DNA of 64,000 nucleotides, taken from NCBI GenBank assembly GCA_946902985.2, contig OX336388.2:228306467-228370466 (forward strand). Reading direction: 5' to 3'. Numbering within the stretch: the stretch's first letter is position 1; each line of letters starts with the position of its first letter. The position numbers and the translations under genes were made by a program. The DNA is from Meconema thalassinum. Taxonomy: Eukaryota > Arthropoda > Insecta > Orthoptera > Tettigoniidae. The notes beneath the pieces are model-generated. The model was not told the DNA's origin. It worked only from the letters and a program-made list of their open reading frames with translations, and ran no database searches. This document shows, one piece after another, positions 29,698-41,964 of this stretch.

Positions 29698-32220
29698 TGA
29701 AAGCCGGATCTAGATCCTATAGGCTTTCATATAGCCGTGGTAGGATTTTTCGAGATATCGGAAACTAAGCGCCGCCCAGTGTTCAAACCTATTCCAATCG
29801 AATCAGAGACGGAAAAAAATAAATCAAAAAAAGTCTGTCTGTATGTACGTACGTATTGTTACGGCTGTGAGTTTGTGTCATCACTCGTCGTATGAGTCAC
29901 AACTGCCCCAGGGCTGGGCTGTGCCCTGCCTCCTGTATTGCGCGCGCCTTATGCAACAGGGCTACTAGGACAAAGAGATAGTCCAGAATGTTCATGACTG
30001 GACCAGCGATGGAAACCTCGAGAAGCCGTGGACCCTGGATGGATCTAGAAGCATTTATTGAGTCACCGGCCTGCTATATAAGAGTGACCCGTGAAGCAGT
30101 GGTTGTTGTTGTGTTTTACGAGCTAGTGCGAGCGATTATCTTGTGCGACAGAAGTGTGGTGACGAAGTGCTGTGCGAGTTACGAAATCCAGTGACATTGT
30201 TTCTCCAGCTTGTGGACAGCGAAATAGCCTGCAGCAAGTGATCGTAAGTAATTGTGGTCGGTGAACATAAAGGAGAGGAGCAGGTAGTTTCTGTCAAGGC
30301 CACCGTACTCACTAGGACGGATTAACTTCTGTGATCTGTTGACAAGTGGAAGGGCCAAGAGCGATCAAGGAAGAGACTTGAGGAAACTGGAGGAAGGCTC
30401 CTAATTGCTTGTACTTGCTGATTAGTGTAATTTTCTGGCCACAATAAAGTTAATTGTTTCTTTAAGCAGTAATTGATGTTGTGCTTCGTACCCCCACCGT
30501 AATCCAGTTAACAAAAGTGCCACTAGGGGGTGGCACGTAACAGTATGTACGTATGTGCGTGACGCTTCTGCGTTTAGCAAAGTACAGGTCGCAATTTTCA
30601 AGATATCGAGCTGAAATTTGGTACGGTGAAAGAGTTGGTGCCTGTGACGAACCCTATTGTTGAGCGTTAAAATCGGTGCAGGGCCGGATCTTTTTGGGGG
30701 GCCCTGAATTTCAAACTTTTTTTTCGAATCGATATATCTCGGAAACGGTTGATCGTATCGAAAAATGTTAAATGTATAGGTGTAAGACCTCCGCGGTATG
30801 AAACTTTTTCACTCAAAACGATTTTTTGATATCTCTCATCGTTTTCTTTATTTGGGGCCCTGAAAATGTCCATTGTGTGTGACATTTTTGCGTTTAGCTA
30901 AGTACTGGTCGCAATTTTCAAGATATTAAGCTGAAATTTGGTACGGTGAAAAAGTTAGTGACTGTGACGAATCCTATTGTTGGGCGTTAAAATCGGTGCA
31001 GGGCCGGATCTTTTTGGGGGGGCCTGAATTTCTAACTGTTTTTTTGGAATCGATATATCTCGTATCGAATAATGTTAAATGTACAGGTGTAAGACCTCCG
31101 CAGTATGCAACTTTTTTACTCAAAACGATTTTTTGATATCTCTCACCGTTTTCTTTTTTTGGGGCCCTGAAAATGTCCATTGTGCGTCACATTTTTGGGT
31201 TTTGCGAAGTACAGGTCGCAATAATCAAGATATCGAGCTGAAATTTGGTACGGTGAAGGAGTTAGTGACTGTGACGAATGCTATTGTTGGGCGTTAAAAT
31301 CGGTGCAGGGCCGGATCTTTTTTGGGGGCCCTGAATTTCAAACTTATTTTTGGAATCGATATATCTCGGAAATGGTTGGTCGTATCGAAAAATGTTAAAT
31401 ATACAGGTGTAAGATCTCTGCGGTATGCAACTTTTTTACTCAAAACGATTTTTTGATATCTCTCACCGTTTTCTTTTTTAGGGCCCTGAAAATGTCCATT
31501 GTGCGTGACATTTTTGCGTTTAGCTAAGTACTGGTCGCCATTTTCAAGATATGAAGCTGAAATTTGGTACGGTGAAAGAGTTAGTGACTGTGACGAATCC
31601 TATTGTTGGGCGTTAAAATCGGTGCTGGGCCGAATCTTTTTTTTGGGGCCCTGAATTTCAAATTTTTTTTGGAATCGATATATCTCGGAAACGGTTGGTC
31701 GCATCGAAAAACGTTAAATGTTCACGTATAAGATCTCCGCGGTATGCATCTTTTTTACTCATAAGGATTTTTTGATATCTCTCACCGTTTTCTTATTTTG
31801 GGGCCCTAAAGATGTTATTAAATGTTTTTGGATTTTGAAAAAAAAATGGGGCCCAAATGTATATAATAATAGGTAAAAATTTAAACGATGGTCTAATTGA
31901 ATTCTACGGAAAATTATCTATAATAACCCGTTTTCACCTTTACAATAAGTTAAATAATGTAGTTACAGCTGGAATATACTTTCCATTTCCCAGGACGTCC
32001 GGCTTTCATAACCACGTGATGGTGTCAGCATTGCCTAGAATAACATTTTATAATTTTCCTACATTACCACACAATCGGGCCAAAGGCCCGAAATGCTAGG
32101 CATCAGCCCTTGCCGCCAACGAAGTTGTTGTTTGAGATTATAACCCCTCTTGCTGGCCCCTTGCTGCTGCGCCACTGTCTCATCAAAAGCAGGTCGTGCT
32201 GCGGGGACTCCTACTTGTTA
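29698..32220 (+). mobile_element. R7 element, tandem copy 2
   Basis: Same order as copy 1: hairpin start, microsatellite, about four ~320-bp units (30552-31810), and a 3' region almost identical to that of copy 1. A solo LTR interrupts the microsatellite. Without the LTR it is about 1.83 kb, one unit shorter than copy 1. Confidence 0.75.
29857..30542 (+). mobile_element. Solo LTR (686 bp), Ty3/Gypsy-like
   Basis: It starts TGTTACGG and ends GGCACGTAACA (inverted TGTTACG/CGTAACA, so TG..CA ends) and is flanked by a 4-bp duplication GTAT (29853-29856, 30543-30546). Inside are a TATA-like CTATATAAGAG (about 30074-30084) and an AATAAAG polyadenylation-type signal (30443-30449). No gag-pol is present, so the internal region was probably lost by LTR recombination. 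The 4-bp duplication fits Ty3/Gypsy but is only suggestive. A related fragment is at 6650-7112. Confidence 0.85.
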
Positions 32221-32655
32221 AGGATCCAACCAGCCTTCGAGCTGACTACCTAACAGACATCTGTCAGGTAAGGACTGCAGATGATCAATTTTCTAGTAGT
32301 TTCGGCTTTTTCTATCAAACGCTACCGTCAACGACACCTAGCTGTGAACTTGGCTACTATATTCCACCGCAACAAGCACCTGGCGATGAACGTTGGAACT
32401 TCATAGAGAGTTAATCAAATCTAACCTACAAATTTAGCTTCACACAATTGTAGTTAGTGGAAGATTCTTCTACATACCATAAATCTATGACATGGGCCCG
32501 CCAGCTTCACTATCCCTCCGGAGGAGAAAGCATGCTGAGGTTATTTTAACGCTCTTAAAAAAATCCGACGACTTCAGCTGGGTTTGAACCCACGATCTTG
32601 GGCATAGAAGCTCAGCATGCTACCAACTGCACCAACGAAGCCACCAAAGTTGCTA
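32221..32655 (-). mobile_element. tRNA-derived SINE (family S1), 3'-truncated
   Basis: Minus strand: the head GGCTTCGTTGGTGCAGTTGG (about 32640 downward) contains the B box GGGTTCAAACCC at about 32584-32595, and the body has 'gattttttt..aagagcgtta' as in the copy at 44392-44815. The 3' end is missing; the SINE abuts the end of R7 copy 2. Confidence 0.75.
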
Positions 32656-32890
32656 CTTTGTGGTGAATAAAATTAATCATTCGTTCATTATCCAGCATTA
32701 TCGGCTATCACCGAGTTTGATTCTCAGCTATGGCAAGTAATTTATTTTGGTCTGAGGGCTGGATCAGGGTTCACTCAGCCTCACGAAGCAAACCTGAAGA
32801 GAGTTTGCTTCCTATTTCAGCTATCCTGGGAGTGGTTTTCCATGGTTTTCCACTTCCACTCCAGGAAAATCCCGGGATATAACCTAACGT
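32656..32890 (-). mobile_element. S4 dispersed repeat
   Basis: On the minus strand it contains CACTCCCAGGATAG / 'gaggctgagtgaaccctgatccagccctcagacc' type sequence matching 53640-53720 and 43625-43690. Confidence 0.6.
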
Positions 32891-32935
32891 AAGGTCACGG
32901 ACACTTAATAGCCAAATCAGGTCGTACGAAAACAA

Positions 32936-33987
32936 ACAAGTAGTTCCGGGAAGAACTATACAGCCTATTTGCATATATCATACTCATATTAATTGTCTCT
33001 ATCAACTTACAAAATTTCAGTTTGAAGGTTGTGATAGATTCGTAAATATTGAGAACCGTCTAAATATTTCTGATGGTCGCCAGGTTGGATTTTTATTTTT
33101 GTACTTTTATATTAAGATTATTGTATGAATGTGGTATTCAAACTTCAATCGCATGCTTAGAACACAAGAAGTGAAAATGTGATTCTAAATTTCGCACAGC
33201 TGCCATCTTGTGATTATGTAAACAATTGAACTAAATTAGAAGCCAGTGCATTACAATATGTAAAATCATTTACTGTACCACATTTCACTGCACTCAGAGA
33301 GTTAAATCACGAGAAAAGTCTATTAAAATGTTTCAACTTCGCTTGGCCGCCATGTTCGTTTTGTACTTTAGAGGGTTATGAAAGTTATATAGATAAACTT
33401 GTACCAGTGGCTTTTATCACAGTACAAAATTTCAGGGTGATATCGGTAATAGTTTCGGAGATATAGAATGCCGGTGGAATATTTCGCACAGCCGCCATTT
33501 TGAGGTTATGTAAACAATTGAACTAAATTAGATACCAGTGCATTACAATGTGTATAAACATTTGCTGTACCAGGTTTCATTACGTTTGGATAGTTAAATC
33601 GTGACAACTGTCAATTTAAATTCTCAACTTCACTTGGCCGCCATGTTGGTTTTGTAGTCACCAGGTTTTTTCAAGTCTCATAGGTGAACTTCTAGTAGTG
33701 CCCTTTATCACCTTACACAATTTAAGGGCGATATCGGTAACAGTTTCGGAGATACTGAATGCTGGTGAAATATTTCGCACAGCCGCCATGTTGGATTGGT
33801 GAGACACAATAAAATTTGAAGGGGACGGTCGGGGTCAGCCAGAATGGTGCTATGATCGTACCGAGTTTCATTGACCTCGCTCCAGCTGTTTAGAAGTTAT
33901 TAGGGACACACACACACCTCACACACACACACACGGACAAAAGGTGATCTCATAAGCCTATTTTATCATAAAATGAAAATAGGCTAA
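32936..33987 (+). mobile_element. X2 element (copy 2)
   Basis: Starts ACAAGTAGTTCCGGGAAGAA; ends in hairpin GCCTATTTTATCATAAAATGAAAATAGGC then TAA. It carries ~300-bp internal units and a CA tract at 33904-33932. It is the first of three head-to-tail X2 copies. Confidence 0.85.
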
Positions 33988-34076
33988 AAACAAGAAGCAA
34001 ATAAAAACACAATTCAAAAAACAAAGAACATAAACAAAAAACCAAAAGAGAAAACACGAAACAAAATCTAAGAACA
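33988..34076. repeat. A/C-rich spacer between X2 copies
   Basis: AAAACACAAAACAAA-type low complexity. Confidence 0.8.
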
Positions 34077-35605
34077 ACAAGTAGTTCCGTGAAGAACTAT
34101 ACAGCCTATTTTCATATATCCTACTTAAGTTAACTGCCGCTATCAACATACACAATTTCAGTTTGATTGCTGTAATAGATTCATAGATATTGAGAACCGA
34201 CTAAATATTTCGGATGGTCGCCATGTTGGATTTTATATATGTAGGTCCTAGAGTTATGTACTGTTACATGCAGATTATTGTGAACGTGTAGTATTCAAAC
34301 TTCAATCGCATAATTAGGACACAAGAAAAAACAAGGAGATTTAAAAATTTTTCACAGCTGCCATCTTGAGGTTATGGAAACAATTGAAATAAATTAGATG
34401 CCAGTGGATTAACATTCGGATAAAGATTTACTGTACCAAGTTTCACTGCACGCAGATGGTTAAATTGCGAGAAACGTCCATTTAAATATTTATAATTCGC
34501 GTCACCGCCATGTTGGATTTGTGATCACCAGGTTATTTAAAGTCCTATAGGTGAACTTAAGTTTATAGCCCCTATGAACATTAAAAAATGCAGTTTGATT
34601 GCTAAAATAGATTCGTAGATATTCAGTATCGTCTAAATATTTCGGATGGTCGCCATGTTGGATTGTTAAATGTATAGGCCATAGAGTCATGTACCATTAA
34701 AGGAAAATTATTGCGTAGGTTCATTATTCAAACTTTCACTTCGATCGTATGACTACATCACAAGAAATAAAAACTTAATTTTAAAATTCGCACAGCCGCC
34801 ATCTTGAGGTTATGTAAACAATTGAACTAAATTAGATACCAGTGGATTACAATATGTATAAATATTTCCTGTACCAGGTTTCAGTGCGCTTGGAACATTA
34901 AATCGCGAGAAAGGTCTATTTAAAATGTTCAAATTCGCTTGGCCGCCATGTTCGTTTTGTAGTTAACCGGTTTTTGAAAATCTTATAGATGGACGTCCAA
35001 TAGTGCCCTTTATCTCCGTACAAAATTTTAGGGAGATACCGCTAATAGTTTCAGAGATATAGAATGCCGGTGAAATATTTCGCACATCCGCCATCTTGTG
35101 ATTATGTAAACAATTGAACGAAGTTAGATGTCGGTGCATTACAATGTATATAAACATATACTGTACCAAGTTTCATTGCGTTTGGTTGGTCAAATCGCGA
35201 GAAACGTCTATTTAAAAGTCGCAAATTCGCTTGGCCGCCATGTTGGTTTTGTAGTAACCAGGTTTTCAAAAGTCACATAAGTGAACTTATAGTAGTTCCC
35301 TCTATCACCATAGAAAATTTCAGGGTAATATCGGTAATAGTTTCGGAGATATTGAATGCTGGTGAAATATTTCGCACAGCCGCCATGTTGGATTGGTGAG
35401 TCGTAACAAAATTTGAAGGGCACGGTCGAGGTCCCCGGGAATAGTGCTATGAACTTTCCGAGTTTCATTGAAATCGCTCCTGCCGTTTAGATTTTATTAG
35501 GGGGGGACACACACACGAATCACACACACACACACACACACGCACACACACACGGACAAAAGGTGATCTCATAAGCCTATTTTTTCAAAATTGAAAATAG
35601 GCTAA
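34077..35605 (+). mobile_element. X2 element (copy 3)
   Basis: Starts ACAAGTAGTTCCGTGAAGAA; ends AAGCCTATTTTTTCAAAATT and GAAAATAGGCTAA. It has more internal units than copy 2 (about 1.53 kb), with a CA tract at 35505-35552. Confidence 0.85.
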
Positions 35606-35862
35606 AAAGCAACAACATAAAACAAAAACACAATTCAAAAACATAAAACGAAAACACAAAACCAGAACAAAGAACACAAATCAAAATCAAAAAAAGAAAA
35701 CTCGAAGCAAAAAACACAATTCAAAAACATAAAACAAAAACACAAAACAACAACAACAAACAATTAAAAACCAAATACAAAATTACAACAAAATCCACAT
35801 TAAAATACAAAAACTAAACCTCAAACAAAACAAAATGTAAAGCAAAAGAAAACTTAATAAAA
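35606..35862. repeat. A/C-rich spacer between X2 copies
   Basis: About 257 bp of CACAAAACAAAAACA-type sequence, longer than the previous spacer. Confidence 0.85.
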
Positions 35863-37584
35863 ACAAGTAGTTCCGTAAAGAACTATACAGCCTATTTTCA
35901 TATATCCTGCTCATGTTAATTGCCACTATCAACATACACAATTTCAGTTTAATTGCTGTAACAGATTCGTAGATATTGAGAACCGTCTAAATATTTCAGA
36001 TTGTCGCTAGGTTGGATTTTTATTTTTGTACTATTACATTAAGATTATTGTGTACATGTGGTATTCAAACTTCAATCGCATGATTAGAACACAAGAAGTA
36101 AAAACGAGATTTTAAAATTACGCACAGCAGCCATCTTGTGATTATTGAAACAATTGAAATAAATTAGATGCCAGTGGATCAACATTTGTATAAGCATTTA
36201 ACGTGCAACGTTTCACAGCACTCGGATAGTTAATTCGCGAGAATCGTCCATTGAAATATTTATACTTCGCGTCGCCGCCATGTTGGATTTGTGCTCACCA
36301 GGTTAATGAAAGTCCAATAAGTGAACATATGTTCATAGTCTCTATGAACATAAAAAAAATCAGTTTGGTTGCTGTAAAAGATTCATAGATATTGAGAACC
36401 GTCTAAATATTTCGGAAGCTCGCCATTTAGGATTGTTATATGTATAGGCCATAGTATTATGTACCATTCAATGACAATTATTGCCTAGGTTCATTATTCA
36501 AACATTCACTTCGATCGCATGATTACGACACAAGAAATAAAAACTTAATTTTAAAATTTCGCACAGCCGCCATATTGAGGTTATCTAAACAATTGATTTA
36601 AATTAGATGGCAGTGCATTACAATCTGCAAAATCATTTACTGTACCACATTTCACTGCGCTCAGAGAGTTAAATCACGAGAAAAATCTATTAAAATATTT
36701 CAAATTCGCTTGGTCACCATGTTCGTTTTTTTACTTTACAAGTTTATGAAATATACATAGATAAACTTGTACCAGTACCTTTTATCACCGTACAAAATTG
36801 CAGGGTAATATCTGTAATAGTTTCGGAGATATAGAATGCCAGTGAAATATTTCGCACAGCCGCCATTTTGAGGTTATGTAAACAATTGAACTAAATTAGA
36901 CTCCAGTGCATTACTATGTGTATAAACACTTGCTGTACCTAGTTTCATTACGTTTGGATGGTTAAATCGTGAGAAAAGTCTATTTAAAACTCTCAACTTC
37001 GCTTGGTCGCCATGTTCGTTTTCTACTTTACAAGTTTATGAAATATACATAGGTAAATTTGTATCAGTACCCTTTATCACCGTACTAAATTGCAGGGTGA
37101 TATCTGTAATAGTTTCGGAGATATAGAATGTCAGTGAAATAATTCGCACAGCCGCCATTTTGAAGTTATGTAAACAATTGAACTAAATTAGACTCCAGTG
37201 CATTACAATGTGTATAAACATTTGCTGTACCAAGTTTCATTACGTGTGGATAGTTAAATCGCGAGAAAAGTCTATTTAAAAGTCTCAAATTCGCTTGACC
37301 GCCATGTTGGTTTTGTAGTCACCAGGTTTTTGAAAGTCTCATAGGTGAACTTCTAGTAGTACCCTTTATCACCGTACCCAATTTCAGGGCGATATCGGTA
37401 ATAGTTTCGGAGATATTGAATGCTAGTGAAATATTTCGCACAGCCGCCATTTTGCATTGGTGAGACGTAACAAAATTTGAAGGGCACGGTCGAGGTCGCC
37501 GGGAATACTGCTATGAACATACCGAGTTTCATTGAAATCGCTCCAACCGTTCAGATTTTATTAGGGGGGGACACACACACGAAT

Positions 37585-37616
<32 letters not shown>

Positions 37617-37673
37617 CACACGGACAAAAGGTGATCTCATAAGCCTATTTTTTCAAAATTGAAAATAGGCTAA
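35863..37673 (+). mobile_element. X2 element (copy 4)
   Basis: Starts ACAAGTAGTTCCGTAAAGAA; ends in the same hairpin as copy 3. At about 1.81 kb it is the longest copy in the window. It holds at least four ~300-bp units with 'cgcacagccgccattttgag', and a CA tract at 37575-37621. Confidence 0.85.
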
Positions 37674-38569
37674 AAAAATAATTGTGTCCTATAAAGAGTA
37701 GGGTATACGGAGGTAGTAAAACGCTCTTCATTCCTTGTTAGTTCAGATTTTATACCGCTCATCCTCCTCCAGGAGCAAATCCTTGTTACGCCACTGTTTT
37801 TACATACGTTTTGGTAATAAATTCGTTTTTTATTTTTTTATTTTACTGCACCATCGAAGGCTGAAACAGAAAGCCACTCTTAGTTTCCTTCCTAACATTG
37901 TGCAATCCATGCTCAAATAATAGAGAGGAGATTCTTTCGCGTGAGAGTTATAAAGAAGGCGATTAACTTGGTGCGTGTATGAACCATGCATGCAATGTAT
38001 AGTGACCTATACGTGTTGTAAAGGCGACAAGGAGAAGTGTGCATTTTCTTCCATGTTTACTCTTGAATATTCATGGCTCAACCTCCTTCTACTTCGCTTC
38101 ATCTATCTTCCTTCTTACCCCATACTTTCTCACCCCATGTTTGTTTTAAAAGTTGGCACTCATGAAAATGTTGAGAGGTCCTTCTCTTCCTGTCTTCCTT
38201 CCTTGTTCTGACACCGTTGTCCCATCAACCGTGATCCCTATCACTATCTTCCTTTACCTTACCTATGTAGGACTCATGATTCCCATTCCTGAGAAAGTTT
38301 AATTGGTTCAATCAATGTCTTTCAAGTTTATTCTTACTTTTTTGAGTTTTATTACTTCAAGCGTATTTCGTTTCATTATTTATTTTTGTTTATTTCTTTT
38401 AATGTTAAAAACACTTTTAAATGTCACTAAGAGCACTCAGGGTACAGTTTAGGAAAACGTAAAGTTAAACTATTTTGAAAATTGTGTCAAAGGTTGAAAA
38501 GTTACAAGTCCCAGAAAAGTGTAAAATTACGTGTTTTGAAGAGCTCTATCATATTTTATATTCGACGAT
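37674..38569. other. No gene; pyrimidine-rich stretch
   Basis: 38040-38290 is rich in CTT/TCC. No domain or family recognised. Confidence 0.4.
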
Positions 38570-39465
38570 GTCGATATGTAAATATTATATGTCAGAAAAC
38601 TGTATCATAATAGGGGCCATAATAGTACTACTTTTCATTATCATACAGTTTCTCCAACCAATCAGAGCTCAATATTTCCAATCAATGACCAATTAGGTAA
38701 GGATAGCTTCTGACATGCACTCAAAATCCAACATGTCGGACATGAATTAACTTACATGATTTGAAAGTAGAGAATGTAGCCTATATTGGATCAACCATTG
38801 TAGTTTCAATTATAAACAAACTGGGCAATATTGCAAAAGAAATAGCACTGTACCTTAACATCCGCAACTCCAATTTCTACACAGTCGTAATATTTCGCCG
38901 GCAATTTTAGTGAATTCTGTTGTTGACATAAACACACCAGAACGTCATGGAGGAAGCAGGTGTATCACATTAGTTCCACGGAAATTATCATCCAGCTCTG
39001 TGTTCAATAAATGGATTTCTTATGTGAAACTCTTTCGCCAGATGTCATAACTGTTCTATTTGGGACTCAATTGATTTTCCTTCCATTGACAATCTATACG
39101 CATCGAATTTGAAGAATAAATAGTTGATAATACGATATATTTTAATTTTAAAGCGTTTGTAACAGCCTATAATTTGTGTTATTTGACCAAAATAAAAAAA
39201 TGACCAAACATAGTACCTGTGCGCTATCTGTTGGTGCTACTTCAGGATAAACAATGTTTAAAGCTTTGGGATTCGTTATAGGGTAGAGATCAAATTCTGA
39301 GCCCACACAAATCCCAAGAGGAAGATTCAACCGACAGAATCTCGACAGATATTTATGAATATTTATGTTAGAACATATAATAAAGTTATAATTATCGTCG
39401 AACATGAACATTCGTATGCAACTCGCCTATTATATAGTAATTAAGATACTCTTACGGAAATTATA
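38570..39465 (+). mobile_element. Foldback arm unit, outer copy
   Basis: Starts TATTCGACGATGTCGATATG, contains ATTATATGTCAGAAAACTGT and GACAGATATTTATGAATATT, and ends at the inner hairpin. Its middle (38770-39330) is not shared with 40668-41166. Part of it (ATCCAACATGTCGGACATGA) is inverted at about 39970-39990, so 38570-40137 reads as one imperfect palindrome. Confidence 0.6.
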
Positions 39466-41166
39466 ATAGTACATTATGCAACGAGCCTATAATGGCTATA
39501 ATTAAGACACGAGTATTTTTATAAAACGAGCGTATGCGAGTTTTATAATTTCCATACGAGTGTCTTAATTACCATTATAGGCGAGTTGCATACGACTGTT
39601 TATGTTCGACGATAATTATAACTTTATTATATGTTTTAACATAAATATTCATAAATATCTGTTCAGTCACTAAAATGTTGTGATCGGGTGCTGCGGTGGG
39701 TAGTATATCTCTCTTGTCCAAGCTCTCTGGACAACCGACGCATGCGCTCTGTGTGCTTCAATACCATATGTTCAGATTGCGCACCAGTATTCAGTAAAAC
39801 TGTCACTGAAGTCGTGTCAAAACCACGCGCTGTGTAGAAATTGGTTTTGGGGATATTAAGGTACCGGTACAGTGCTATTTCTTGTCTCATATTCGCCAGT
39901 TTATTTACGCGAACATATGGACGGTGCGTATTCAATGTCGGTAATTTATTATAGTTCGATGTTGTGTTTATGTCCGACATGTTGGATTTTGAGTGCATGC
40001 GCGAGGGTATCGTTACCTAATTGGTCAATGAACGAGCTCTGATTGGCTGGAGAAACTGTATCGTAATGAAAAACGGTGTTATAATGACCATCATTATGAT
40101 ACAGTTTTCTGACACATAATAGTGAGGGTCGAACATAAAACTTGCTTCGCTTCGCAGATTATTAATTAAAGATGTGGAAAAGCAAGAAAGGAAAATCCTA
40201 AGATTTTTTGGACCAGTCTCTACAGGGGAAATCTGGATGAAAACAAAATCCCAAGACTTATATCAGCACTCGGAGAAAATATCCGACACATTTAGGAAAA
40301 TTCGATTGAAATTTTACGGGCATATCCTCAGGATGGGCAATCAGAGACTGGCCAAAAGGATTCTTAACCTTGCCCTGTCAATGAAAGTTAAACACCTGGC
40401 TGCTTGAAGTTGGAAAAGATCTTCAGGAAATAAGCATCACAGATGACGTTGTACTAGACAGAGCTAAGTTCAGAGAATTAGTCGACAATCACCGCTTTGC
40501 AGAGCATCCAAGCACTATCACCAACAAAACCTGGTCAGAAGATCGCAAGAGAAGCCACAGCGAGAAGATCAAGAGATTTTGGGAGAAGAGAAAGGCAATG
40601 CCATCAGCTAAATAAGTTCAATCGCTCCTTAGTCGGGCATGACGAGGAAAGAAGGAAATAGCCTTTGTGTTCGACCCTGACTATTATATGTCAGAAAGCT
40701 GTCCTATAATGACGCTCATTATAACACTATTTTTCATTATGAAACCGGTTTTCCCACCAATCAGAGCTCAAAAAACAGTTGTTTGACCAATTAGATAAGA
40801 ACAGCATCTCACCAGTGCTGAGTTCCACGGCCTTCTAAGTTATATTTCACTGCGTGGCCTAGTGTCATAGTTGGGTAATCGAGGAGGCCATGGTCAAATA
40901 CAGGGTATTCTCTGCGTCTCATGCGCTATGTTCAGTATATAAAACAGGCGAAATCTCGACAGATATTTATGAATATTTATGTTCGAACATAAAATAGTTA
41001 TACATGTAATAATTATCGTCGAACATAAACAGTTGTATGCAACTCGCCTATAAAGGTAATTAAGACACTCGTATGGAAATTTTAAAACTCGCAAACGCAC
41101 ATTTTATGAACATACTCATGTCTTAATTATTGCCATTATAGGCTCGTTGCATAATGTACTATTATG
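39466..41166. mobile_element. Foldback element B around a LINE fragment
   Basis: Outer ends ATAATAGTACATTATGCAAC (about 39467) and its inverse (about 41163) match those of element A. The left arm ends AGGGTCGAACATAAA (40124-40138); the right arm starts GTGTTCGACCCTGA (40667). The core is an RT fragment (next entry). Arm lengths differ (about 670 and 500 bp). Whether the core was captured or inserted later cannot be decided here. Confidence 0.6.
40150..40614 (+). pseudogene. LINE ORF2 C-terminal fragment inside foldback element B
   Basis: The first frame gives VEKQERKILRFFGPVSTGEI then RLKFYGHILRMGNQRLAKRI. After a frameshift near 40400 the tail continues LEVGKDLQEISITDDVVLDR and KTWSEDRKRSHSEKIKRFWE to a stop near 40614. 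It is the same protein tail as at 1540-2237. No 5' RT motifs are present. Confidence 0.8.
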
Positions 41167-41964
41167 GCGTTCGCTGTGCGATGCAATCGGAATGACGAGT
41201 TTGGATTTGAAATGAAGACATCTTTTACAGTGATTTTTTTGTCATAGTTATTTCATACATCCCCTTATTAAAATATTAACATACGGGAGGTGAAATAGTG
41301 GCCTTTGGCTGTTTGACGACAGGATTGTGTTGTATCATTGTTTGTTGAGTTTATGTTGCCTCTTGTGTATGTAATATTATATAATTATACACACAAAACA
41401 TAGACGAGGGAAAAAAGGATAACATGAGGAGTATCACACAAAATATTATGTAGTATTAGTGTTCTTGTTTTCGTCTTGATACAGCATGTTACACGGATAT
41501 GATGCACAGCATGTCCTGAAGCCCTTCAAGGCCTGAAGGTGTAGTACAGGCTTGTCTTCCTGCGTAACGAGGGATGGCATAGTATAGCGGAATGTTACCC
41601 CAACTCCTTCGCGTTTCCGCCAGGTTTAATGGATGCTCTCTGTGTGCATTTTTATTTTTGTGCCGTGTTGTTAGAGTACGTAGGAAAATGTGTGTGTGTA
41701 CATCCATAGCATAAGTATTGCATATTTTATAAGCTTCACCAGGATGTCATTATTATCAAATTATGTTAACATTTATAGAATAGTGGTTTGTGTAGTAATT
41801 ATTATCATAAGGACAATAGGAGTTATCTTCAAAGGTGAATTATCTTGTGGCAGTATTCATTTACTGAAAGCAATAAATATATCTTCCTGGATCTCCTTGA
41901 GCAACTGGACAAAACAAAAAGGCAAAATATAAATCTAAAAGGAAAATAATGTAAAATAAAAAGC
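41167..41964. other. No feature seen
   Basis: AT-rich, A-rich just before the next element. Short ORFs without domains. Confidence 0.4.

Noticed and set aside
27806..31180. Several similar 68-85-residue ORFs (MDIFRAPKKENGERYQ type) as a gene family
   Set aside because: They are the same frame of the ~320-bp R7 units read on the minus strand; no domain and no gene structure.
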